NCBI RefSeq assembly: GCF_027943255.1
Contig: NC_072895.1
Coordinates: 77,688,001-77,752,000, forward strand
Direction: 5' to 3'
DNA: 64,000 nt
Source of the DNA: Anastrepha obliqua
Taxonomy: Eukaryota > Arthropoda > Insecta > Diptera > Tephritidae
Part shown: positions 48,730 to 58,625 of the stretch, piece after piece
Layout: every line of letters starts with the position of its first letter
Position numbering within the stretch: the stretch's first letter is position 1
The notes under the pieces: model-generated
What the model was told of the DNA's origin: nothing
The model's input: the letters and a program-made list of their open reading frames with translations, nothing else
The model's database searches: none
Program-made: the position numbers and the translations under genes

Positions 48730-49344
48730 TAAGTAAGATGTCAAAATGAGCTTTATCAGAAAAGATGATTTTTCGGTAAAAATGCTCATCTTCGGTCAAA
48801 CGATTTTCTGCCCATTGAGCGAACCGAAAACCCATTGAGTGGTCATTAGGCTTCAGTTCTTGCACCAATTGAACTTTGTAAGCCTTCATACCGTGGTCTT
48901 TATGCAAAATTCTCCTCAAAGAAGTGCGTGAAATATTCAATTCTTGAGAACGATGACGAGTTGAGGTTGTTGGATGTTCACGCACATTTTCGGCTACAGC
49001 AGCAATGTTTTCGGGTGTACGCACTGTAAGAGCACGTTCACGTATTGTTTTATCCATTAACGACCCACTTTCACGAACACGATTAACAAATTGATCCACA
49101 AACTGTCTTGTTGGCAAATCTTTTTTTTTGAATTTTTTTTTTCAAATTTCTCACAGTTTGAGTAGAAGATTCACCACTTTGGAAATAGGTTTTCAATATT
49201 TCCCAATTTTTTCAAGCGTATAGCGTCCCATTTCGTAAATGTCAAACCTTTAAGTAAATTATGAACACATTTGACATGTCATTTGTGTTACCATTCTCAA
49301 AAAAATAGGTGGTTCAAAAAGCAAACGCTATATGGCCCACCCTG
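48730..49344 (-). mobile_element. DD41D Tc1/mariner, 5' half only
   Basis: The right terminus CAGGGTGGGCCATATAGCGT (inward from 49344) with TA at 49345-49346 is intact. The transposase N-terminal half follows at 48732-49117: VRTPENIAAVAENVREHPTT, NISRTSLRRILHKDHGMKAY and YRKIIFSDKAHF. The Glu after the first catalytic Asp is Lys. The element breaks off just after that motif at about 48730, where the unidentified ORF pair begins. Related to, but clearly diverged from, the 15.8-kb element. Confidence 0.85.
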
Positions 49345-49346
49345 TA

Positions 49347-50367
49347 GCTATTTACGCAAATTCTTAAGTGATTCATTCTGAACCCATATACTATATCTCA
49401 AGTTTTGTGCTTTGCAGAGATTTTATGTAAAATATCCATACATAAATTGGCAATTATGTTTTCCTTACATCCCTTTTGGTGTGTGACCAGTGGGGCATCA
49501 GAAAATTGCAATATCGGTAATCGATATCGACTTGTCGTCTGTTTGGGCTTGTCTTGAGGCTTTACTTCACGCGTTCGCGTTTGTCGTCTGTTCGTGAATA
49601 CCGTCATCCCCACAGGATACCTTTTTCAAAATATTTAAAGTTAAGAATAGAGGAAAAGGTAAAGATAACGGTAAAGGTAAAACTGAAATTTAATAAAAAA
49701 AAACTAATTATATTCGGAATTTTTATTGTCACGGGGCATGCTAGTACTCATAAATACGCGATTTTTACTTATTTATGTCAAGTCGCACAGGCCTGTCGAA
49801 TTGAAATGTACACCGTTATAGGCAGTTACACCTAAAATAAACTTAAATGCACTGATTTCGGCTCAAAATCTATGATTACAATTCTTGGCCACATATTATA
49901 AATATAAGAACTTATCGACAATCATAAATTAGCGCAACAAATGCAAGTCTAATTTTAAAATTCTTCTCCTTCCAACGTCAAAAAAACACCTTTTGGAACA
50001 ACCATACGACTTTCGTACAAAACGACAACAGCCCATTGAGCAGGGTGCTGAGCCATTAAATGTTGTTAACATGACAAAACTTTCTAATTTACATTTTTTC
50101 CTTTCCGCCTTTTTTATGTTTTTGCCAACTACAGTTTGACCACAAGAGCCAGCAGCATTCGGTGTCATTCTAGCGCGTTTTCAGTGTTCCCTTTGGGGCA
50201 GTGATGATAATATCTTTGTTGTTGTTGTGTCTCGGTCAACCAACGCTTGCTCCCCCAGCGTCACAGTTTGCCTAGCAACCGATCTGACTAAATGTAGGGC
50301 GAGTTGAGCGAACATTTGATTTTTTATTATTGCATAAAATTATTGTTGTAAATGTTTTTGCCCTTAC
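49347..50367. other. Spacer
   Basis: Nothing recognised on either strand. Confidence 0.5.
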
Positions 50368-50440
50368 CACTCTTGCCGTCTGCGTTGGCGTTGCTATTGT
50401 TGTCGCCATTGGCAGCAGCAGGAGCAGCGTCGACGCTCAT
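50368..50440 (-). CDS. Possible short first coding exon
   Basis: A GC-rich patch in AT-rich surroundings. From ATG at 50440 the minus strand reads MSVDAAPAAANGDNNSNANA then DGKS, with many codons ending in C, as in well-expressed fly genes. A splice donor AGTG|GTAAGG follows at 50368/50367. If no intron is used the frame closes after 37 codons. A short upstream ATG-TTA-TGA precedes the start. No downstream exon can be paired with it in this window, so the gene, if real, would extend to lower coordinates across a large intron. Low confidence. Confidence 0.3.
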
Positions 50441-52019
50441 AACATTGCGGCTTAAACGTTGACAATTAACAACTAAATGACATTTCATTATGGAACTTTT
50501 GTAATTAATATGGTGTAAAAAGTGGGATCGTCGCGCCAGTCAATAAGAGCCAAGTGAAATGTAATGAAAAACGTAAAAATAAGCAAATGAATATAAGCGA
50601 GGGAAGATGTTGAGTGATAAAAGGAATGGTGTGAGGAAAAAACGAGGGAATAGTAAATGACATGGCTGAATGTGTGTGATAATAAATAGCTAAAGGCATA
50701 ATGATTAGGGGAAGTTGAATAGTTTGCGTTGGGTTATCGACACTTAGATTGAACGCTTACTATTTATGTATGCAGTAAAAGACATTAGAAGTGAAATAAA
50801 TTCTCATGTTTAATTGACTATGGATAATGACATTAAAATACAATTTTTATCAGGATACGAAAATAATAATAGCGCTGAAGCTATGCTAAGTCCAGTATTA
50901 GAAGGCGTAAAGCAATTAGGTATATCTTGCTGAAAAAATGCACTGTACGAATATGGTGATTATGGGCTTTTCTGGAAAGGCGAGCGTTAATAAGACTAAA
51001 TGCCATTAATAACAATACGGAGACGAGGCGTGCGTTGAGGAAATTTTCAAAGCCTTCAAAGGATTCGAAAAATAACAAAGAAGTAATTATTCATACTTTT
51101 AGGAAATTAGGATTGTAATTGTCAGTGACTACACTGCGAATTATATTATGACTATGAATCGGTAAATGGTGCATAAATCGTTCTGGGTAAGTATATTTCT
51201 AAAAGAAGCTCTAAAACTCCAAAGCTTATTTTTAGAGGCCAGAAGCTTTAAATTTCCAACTTGCGGTTGTTTTGCCGTTAATTACGCCTGACAATTTGCC
51301 ACAATAGACTCCCGCCGAAGCAACGTGCCTCAAAAGTGCTGCTTGGTTTGGTTCAGATTCAGCTACAGCAAAAAGGAAAACCGAACTTTGGCCGAATATT
51401 TCTTGACTTGAATTTCTTCAGAAAATAGTTCAAAACAGCCTTTGGGATTATAGCGACATGATTTGTAGTAATTAATGCAGTAAGTAATGATATTAAAAAT
51501 ACACTATTTTTTATTAACTAAAGAATTGGTCACTTATCTTAATAAATACCTGCTGACGAGAAATTGTAATAATTCGAATACTGGCATCCAAGCCCAAATT
51601 TCCGTTGTAAAAATTGCTTTGCAATATCTATCTGCTCCTCCGTCGAAGGTAGCTAGCTGCTGTTGGTCAGCCGTTTACTGATAGGCAGTACCGTTTGCAA
51701 GGTGAAAATGCCAGTAAACAATTGTTGTTGTATGACCATATGAAACTGTTCATCTATGTTTGTATGTATATTAAATAATTCCTACATACACACTTGTAAT
51801 TTTTTTTTTTTTTTGTGTTTTTGCACCATCTTTGTATACCAATTTTCGAATGTACGCGATCACCGAGTTCTACAGATATAAAAAATAAATAATAAAAATA
51901 AAATATTGCACTGATAAGAGAGTCAGTAACAACATTTGAAAAATTATAGCACTCGTAAATAATGATGAATAAATTACAATAAAAAGTCATAAGATTAAAT
52001 TATATTTTTAAAAACTTCA
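50441..52019. other. Spacer
   Basis: Nothing recognised; poly-T run at 51800-51815. Confidence 0.5.
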
Positions 52020-53590
52020 TCCTAAACTTCTCGATCTCTTGCTGCTGTTAATAATGTTCCCATGTTTTGAATTCCAGTCCAATACCTCATGTTTCTTAGC
52101 CAGGATAACTGTTTTCTGCCAATTCTACGTTTTCCTTCTATCTTCTCGTTATTTATTAGAATTATTGGCATTGTTTTGCGGTATGCACTGGCCGCCTCTT
52201 TAAGCTTCTAGTGAAGATTAAAGTCGTCGGGTAACCTCTGCAATCTCTCAATTTCCATACATTGATCGTTCATCCATTCGATTTTTTCAGAGCGTATTTT
52301 GCATCGGATCTTATTATTAAGTTCTTTATATTTGCAACAAATTTGTATTTTTGTGAGTACGCGTCGCTCTTGCATTAGCGCAGCTATTTCATCCGTCATC
52401 CACTTGCTTTTGGTTTCATATGATTTATTGCTTAAGTTACTTGTCGCAAGCTTATTAAGAACTATTTTGAAACCACCCCATAATGTTTTAGCAGCCTCAG
52501 TATTAGAATTCTCTCCAGAAGTAAAGAGAGCTCTTCATTAATTTTGGTCAAGTTAAGTTTTCGTTTATTGCTAATAATATGTTATGATCTGATGGAACAT
52601 CTGCCCCAGGGTAGGTTGAATCTTTACTAACAAACGATGCAAAACGCGTATTCATAAGAATCAAGTTGATTTGGTTTCTGACAATATTTTCCTTGCTATC
52701 CTGAGGGCATTTCCAGGTGCATAATTATCATCCTGGTAGATTATAGGTATAATATATACACCCTTTTTGGGTGTTTGGCTGAGCTCCTGCTTCTATTTGC
52801 AGCGTGCGTCTTGAGTTTGTTCCACAAATGGAGCGACCTACAGTTTTAAGCCGATTCCGAACGTGAGATATTTTTATGAGAAGCTTTTTCGTAACAGAAA
52901 TACACTCGGAGGTTTGGCTTTGCCTGCCGAGGGGCGACCGCTATTAAAAAAAACTGTTTCTTCATTTTGATGCATCACTGAGATTCAAACCCACGTTCTC
53001 GGAATGGTAGTCCCGCACCAACGCATTCGGCTATGGTGGCCGCTGGTAGACTAAACCATGTATTAAATACTGTCATGTTATGTTATTGGCAGAATTGTAC
53101 AAGTCTTTCGTTCCGATACTCTAACTTCCGACTAGGCCTTCGACTCGCCCTTGACCAATTTCCGCATTAAAATCACCTTAGATTATATTGATTTCGTGCG
53201 GTTTGGTAAATTTCATTAATCCTTCTATTTCTGCATAAAAGTTCACTACCTGAATTATGTTATTAATTAAAGGTTTTGCATTAATTTTTCCATCTGACTT
53301 AGGAATAAATCCTCAGACGCATTTAGCGACGTGATTTTTAACAATAACGTTTAGGTGGCAATTGTTTTGGTTTCCAGAATAAAACATCTTTACACTTTCG
53401 GTTTGAACTGCATGGCTATCTGGCCACCATGTTTCGCCTATTTCAAGGATTTCTATATTCATTCCCTTCATTCGTAAAATCGTGTTTTCTATTTTCCAAC
53501 CTCGTAGAGACTGCGGACCTAATTTTTAGGTTTTGGTTTGTTTTACGTCCGGTGATTCTTAGCACACTTGATTTGCCGAAGACTGAGGGA
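52020..53590 (-). mobile_element. LINE-B remnant, reverse transcriptase deleted, SINE inside
   Basis: Minus-strand order: APE endonuclease start (LRGWKIENTILRMKGMNIEI, IGETWWPDS ~53410-53560), GDFNAEIGQGRVEGLVG (~53110-53180), SINE insertion (52741-53042), then KENIVRNQINLILMNTRFAS and TYPGADVPSDHNILLAI (~52555-52680). The linker follows: MTDEIAALMQERRVLTKIQ, KIEWMNDQCMEIERLQRLPD, DFNLH and KLKEAASAYRK (52140-52400). The sequence then jumps to the C-terminus GKRRIGRKQLSWLRNMRYWT (52020-52130), so the whole reverse-transcriptase domain has been deleted. Dead copy of an APE-type LINE distinct from LINE-A. The 5' UTR may continue to about 53990. Confidence 0.85.
52741..53042 (-). mobile_element. 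Full-length tRNA-derived SINE, 302 bp
   Basis: Flanked by 8-bp duplications CTGGTAGA at 52733-52740 and 53043-53050, interrupting the LINE-B endonuclease. The 5' head (minus strand) contains an RNA polymerase III A box TAGCCGAATGCG (53022-53033) and a B box GGGTTTGAATCT (52981-52992), 29 bp apart. The fit is to a tRNA-like head, perhaps from a class II (Ser/Leu-type) tRNA. The body has the conserved CGGTCGCCCCTCGGCAGG core and the AAACACCCAAAAAGGGTGTA near-hairpin, and ends in a TA-rich tail. This copy lacks the CGCGCCAAT terminal motif. Confidence 0.92.
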
Positions 53591-56500
53591 CGTTATGGTA
53601 CCTGCATGGTTGTTATTTGATTTTCATGGGATAGTACGTCAGTGGTTTCCTGGTTTCCTGAAAGTACAGCCGCTCATTCTGAGTCAGACGCTGCTGAAGG
53701 GTATTTTTAGGCTTGATGCTTATTTAGAGGCGACATCAGCTCTCCTCGTCGATGTGGTACTCGGCATTGTAGTTTTTGTTATTCAGACTACGCGGTGCTC
53801 ATTGCATAGCCATCCACACCTAGTTACCACATTCGCTAATTGCCCGCGACTGCTTTTCGTAAGTTAACTTATTCGCAGCTAACTTTTATATCTAAAGGTC
53901 GTTCACTATCCGCAACCTGTGACCCACCCGGCTGCCTTCAGCTCGGCTTTCGCAAGAGTTCCTTCAATTCCGCGAACCGGACAATCGACAACTGGATTTA
54001 AAAATCGTTGTCCTGTCACTCTCTATTCACAATTATTTTAAAAAATGTAGCTCTCTTCGAGAAAATTATCTGGCATTACTTGCACTCTACGAGCTGTATA
54101 TGAAATGGTGCTGGTAATATACCTATTTTCTATTTGTACTAAGGAATTACTTTACTGTGTGTACATAAAAAGATAAAAATAAAAAATTGGTAAAATTTAT
54201 ATGTAGGTATTAATGTTTTAATTTTTTGAGGTTTTTAATAATTGCATAAAGTTTTCATGAAAAAGTTTTGTAAAGAAATTTTCCAGGAAATATATTTGTA
54301 GAACCTTTTAACCCTCAAACTCCTTTTGAAACTCCTTTTAGTGCTTGTCAAATAAAGGGTCAAAAAGATTCGCTATGAGCGGCAATAATCATTTAAAATG
54401 TAATGTGAAAAATTACTGCTAAAATTTGATATGCTCGAGCATTATTTCGAACTCATATTGATTGTGTTATTTATAATTTTTTAAAACAACTTTGGTCACA
54501 AATATAAATTCTTAAATGACCCCCAAAAAAATTTGTTTTTTTGTTTTGTGATTTGTGACAACCCCTTAGATTTTTTTATTAATAGCTCAGTCTATGCTTA
54601 ATAATCCCTGAAACTTTCATGTGGGACTCTATTAAGTTTTCCAGTTATATTCGAATACGCACAGCGAGACAGAGAAAAATCGGTGCAAAATACTGCTATA
54701 GCGAAGCGCGAGTATTATGTCCGCTTGCAAATCAATCGAAGAGTTACTACATGCATTATTCTTCACAAACTATAGGTAGAGATTCACTATTTGCTGAAAA
54801 CAAGGCATTAAATAAATGTTTTTTAATGCAGGATTTCTTTATAAATCTGTTTCATTGTCACGTTATCTTCATCAGAAGAATTCTTAAAGAATTTCAAATA
54901 CCACATTTATCGAATTTTTTTTATGACACAAGCACAAAAGTTTTTAGGTACTCGTATAATCCCTTCTAACATGAAATTTATGAATTTTTTCTCATATCCA
55001 CACAAAGTTATTTGCAATCTACTCGATCACTTCACGCAACACTAATCTCTTCCTTTACTTTTATACTTCAATACATACATATTTATCCATTACTTCACAC
55101 ATTAGTGCACTCAAAAATATTGCAATTTTTCACTTGTTTTCTTTGTTCCCTCCATAGCTCCAAAACTTTAGCCATTAAACTAATTTCGCGTAACCAGCAA
55201 CGAGAATTACTTCATAAAACTTCCTTACGACAATGAAGCGGCAGCAAAGATGTAGGGGAAGAAACAAAGCTATCAAAGAATAACAATGAAACTATTGAAC
55301 AAAATCGAACAACTAAGTTTCACAACAACACCAGCAGTCAGCCATAGAAAGTTTTTAATATTTTTGTTGTCCTCAGCGAACCAAAAATTTTTCATATGCG
55401 AGGGACAAAATCTTCAAATTAACTGGCCAGTGTGAGCGCTCCTCTGCCATAGATAGCTAGTGACGCGAGAGTACATATGCTTCCAGCAGCATTGATATTG
55501 CTGCACAACAGAAGTAATAAAAGCGTGACGAAGGTTTAAGGAAATATAAAGACTTCAATCATCACTGTTCATTCGCTGCTTCAAAAAAGTTATAATGATA
55601 AAAAGTATAATTTGAGAATCGAAAATGGAGGGACTAAATTCCTACAAATATATTTTTTCCACTTAATATGTATATGAAATCGAAACGAAAATACGCAACG
55701 GGAAATGTTAAAAATTAAAACAAAAAAAAAAAACGTCATCAGCACTTTTCATTCTCGGCCAAAGTGTCGTGATATTGCATTACTTGTTTGGTTGCAAACC
55801 CGAAAACAGGCCCTCAAGAGGCAAATGCGTAAGTGCAATGGACGCAAATCGCTCAACCAGAGACCCATGTCCTTGCGTGTCCTCTGTACTTGACGGTGCT
55901 TTCACTCCATTCACTTTTTATGACCAGCTGCACTTCTTCTCATCTCCCGCATGTGTTTTTCATTCGACCCTCTGGATTTGCTTGCAATGGCATGTTGCAT
56001 ACATGCAAAATGTGACAGCAAAGAGAGGCAATGTTGTCAACGCATGCATGTTGTACATATATGTATAACAGCACATAAACACACACGTGTTGGGCAATGA
56101 CAAGCTACATACGCACGTACATGAATATGTGCACACTTGCAAGGCAACGGAAAGGAGTAAAAAGTAAACCGAAAATTGCGTATGGACACTGACACATCGC
56201 TCCTTCCCTCAACGCAGGCGGAGATTTAATATTTGAGAATTCGTTCTTAGCATTCAAGCACGAAAAATCAGTAAAATTAAATTCCCGGTGGAGTGAAACG
56301 CAAATTGCAAAAACTGTGAACAGTTAATATTTTTACCTAAAATACTTTTGAATCTTGAAAATTTTGAAGGAGAAGGTTTTACTCTGAAGGAGTAGATAAA
56401 TTGTCCTGCTTTTTTGGCATTTTGTGTACCATTTGCAGCTTGAATTTCACTAAAAATTTTCCAGCACATACTTTTTCAAATCTCGAGAATAAAAGTATTG

Positions 56501-57044
56501 TAATAACCAAAATAATTTAACAGGGAGGAAAGGTTGCAGTGTTAAAATCTTAACCAAAAGTTTAGTTTCCAGGAGAACATCAAATTTCTTGTCTGAACGC
56601 TTACTAGCTATACTTCATATTTCATATTTTAAGTTAAGTTGTTTTAAGGACTTGGAAACCTCCAAAAAAGCATTCATACTACCTGAAGTTTCAAAAAAAT
56701 CAGGAGGAACTAATTGGAAAATATGTTTATTACATGAAGCAAATTTTTTATTATTTGTGAACTGAAAAATATCGGTCAATGTCAATGGGGTAGTATGCAA
56801 GTCATTCGCGTATATTCAAGAATACAAGGTAATCCGTTTAGCGTTTTGAATTTAAACTAATGATTTCTTAACATTTTCAACAAAAATGGCATTTGTATAT
56901 TAATATGTCAGAAACTTAGTTTGTGGTGAGAAATATGAAAAACGGTCCGCTTTTCTGTTGAGCAATTTTGGAAGGCATTAAAAACATTCGAAAATTTTGG
57001 AGAATTGAAAAATCAGCCGAAACGGTGCTGAAAATTAGTTGCCC
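53591..57044. other. Long spacer
   Basis: No gene recognised. 53600-53990 may be LINE-B 5' UTR; the rest is AT-rich with TATG/CACA runs at 56050-56120. The 116-codon plus frame at 54619-54969 has no identifiable motif. Confidence 0.5.
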
Positions 57045-57215
57045 AGAATCTACGATTGGACTCCATCAGACTATTTTTTGTGTGGCACTGCAAAGGATAA
57101 AAGCTACGCCAATCATCAAGAGACAATTCAAAAGCTGAAGCAGGTATCGAAGTTGCCATTAGCTAAATAAGTCCCGAAACTTACAGAAATACGATGAGAA
57201 CCTGGAAGTCCTTTG
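57045..57215 (+). pseudogene. DD41D-like transposase C-terminus
   Basis: The plus-strand frame reads PRIYDWTPSDYFLCGTAKDK then SYANHQETIQKLKQVSKLP. This corresponds to the third catalytic Asp and the downstream -LTPLDYFLWGAVKDKCYA--ETI--LK- signature. The TPxD motif is kept. Isolated from any N-terminal half in the right order. Confidence 0.65.
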
Positions 57216-57733
57216 AAGAGATTTTTATTTTATTTTAAATTTCAAGGTTTATCTTTCAAATAAAGAACAATTCGTCAAGAAATATTCATACCTATTTCAA
57301 TTATAGTGAAACGTTATATAGCATATAATCTGCAAGACGGGATTCCAGCAAGGTGCGGCAAACCAATCAAATAAATATTTACATTCCCGATGTTCATAGA
57401 GTACTTCGTCCATTTTACGCACTAATTTCACTCTTCTCGATTCAACACCATCAACAAGACGAGGAAATATGCATACTGAAGAGAACATTGCTGATGTAGC
57501 GCGGAGTGTTGAAGAAAATGTCGGTTAATCGTCATTCTTAACTGGTTGGCCTTTGTCCTTCGACTGCGTGGAAAATGTTACGTAAGAAGCTTGGTTTACG
57601 TGCCTATAAAATAGCGCTCGTCCGGGAATTCCAGCGAATTGGTTAAACTGGTCAAAGATGAGCATTTTTGTCATTAACCAAATTACCGTATATGTAGCGA
57701 AGACAATCCTCAAGTCGTTATCGAGTGACCATC

Positions 57734-58116
57734 TCTTCTTCGTCTTCAATGGCGCGATAACCGCTTACGCGATTTTAGCCGTTTCTTTCTCGTGCTAACC
57801 GGCATCAGTTGGAAACATCAAATGAAGCCAAGCCTTGCTCCAACTGATCTTTCCAACGCAGAGGAGGCCTTCCTCTTCCTCTGCCACCACCAGCTGGTAT
57901 CACATCGAATACTTTCATAGCCGGATTTTTGATATCCATTCGGACAAGATGACACAATCAACGAAGCCGTTAGATCCTTATTTGCTGCACTGTGCTATGT
58001 CGTTGTAAAGCTCATACAGCTTCCATCGCCCACGATTCTCGCCGTTGCTAACGTACAAAACCCAAACGTCTTTTGTTCGTCGAGATTAGACTTTACTACT
58101 CACCTGCCTACTTAAT
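57734..58116 (-). mobile_element. LINE-A copy 7 nested in a DD41D element
   Basis: Begins with a degenerate (GAA)n tail (CTTCTTCGTCTTC) and GGCGCGATAACCGCTTACGC. It then follows the LINE-A 3' coding region (CAACGCAGAGGAGGCCTTCC; AAGCTCATACAGCTTCCATC) with small deletions, and is truncated near CTGCCTACTTAAT. No clear target-site duplication. Confidence 0.85.
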
Positions 58117-58231
58117 CACCACCACATCCATTAAAATTGAACGTTTGGTGCGATTTAAACGCTGGTGACATCATCGGTCCTCATTTCTTTCGAGATGAAG
58201 AGGGAGCTGCTATTACGGTGAATGGTGAGCG

Positions 58232-58335
58232 CTATCTTAGCTGATTAATTTTTGTCTGCAAAAATTGTTGGAAAGAAAAATTAAATTAGCTGATTAATTT
58301 TTGTTTCCAACAATTTTTGTTACCATCAGCTAAAC
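58232..58335. repeat. Nested direct and inverted repeat
   Basis: TTAGCTGATTAATTTTTGT occurs twice in direct orientation (~58235 and ~58285). CAAAAATTGTTGGA pairs with the inverted TCCAACAATTTTTG. It interrupts the DD41D transposase between GERY and the third-Asp region. Likely a template-switch or hairpin-mediated rearrangement. Confidence 0.8.
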
Positions 58336-58625
58336 ATCGCTAATACATATTTGGTTCGCACGAGTCGTCATAATTTGCCATGCAGTGCGCTAACAATCGA
58401 TTTATTGCAAAATCAATTTGGTGACAACTTTCTTGCCAAAAGTAGTCCTGTTTGTTGGCCCCCTCGTTCGTGCGAATTTACGCCTCTGGATTACTTTTCA
58501 TGGGGCTATGTTAAAATCATTCATTTACGCCAATGCTTGAAGCATTGGAAGCCAATATTCAAGCCACCCCTGACATCATACGGCCAGAGTCATTGGAAAA
58601 AGTAGTAAAAAATTAGACTGATCGA

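Larger units (their letters stand above)
57470..58625 (+). mobile_element. DD41D-like element carrying a nested LINE-A
   Basis: Plus-strand transposase pieces: NIADVARSVEENV and RMLRKKLGLRAYKIALVREF (57480-57640), then NPQVVIE (57708-57728). After the LINE-A insertion the frame resumes at HPLKLNVWCDLNAGDIIGPH with EEGAAITVNGERYLS (58129-58240), a rearranged stretch, and CWPPRSCEFTPLDYFSWGYV with EALEANIQATPDIIRPESLE (58330-58620). The pieces on each side of the LINE-A are collinear with the 15.8-kb transposase. Multiple stops and frameshifts. Termini not recognised. Confidence 0.8.

Noticed and set aside
54619..54969. 116-codon plus frame
   Set aside because: No recognisable motif and AT-driven composition; could not be supported as a gene.
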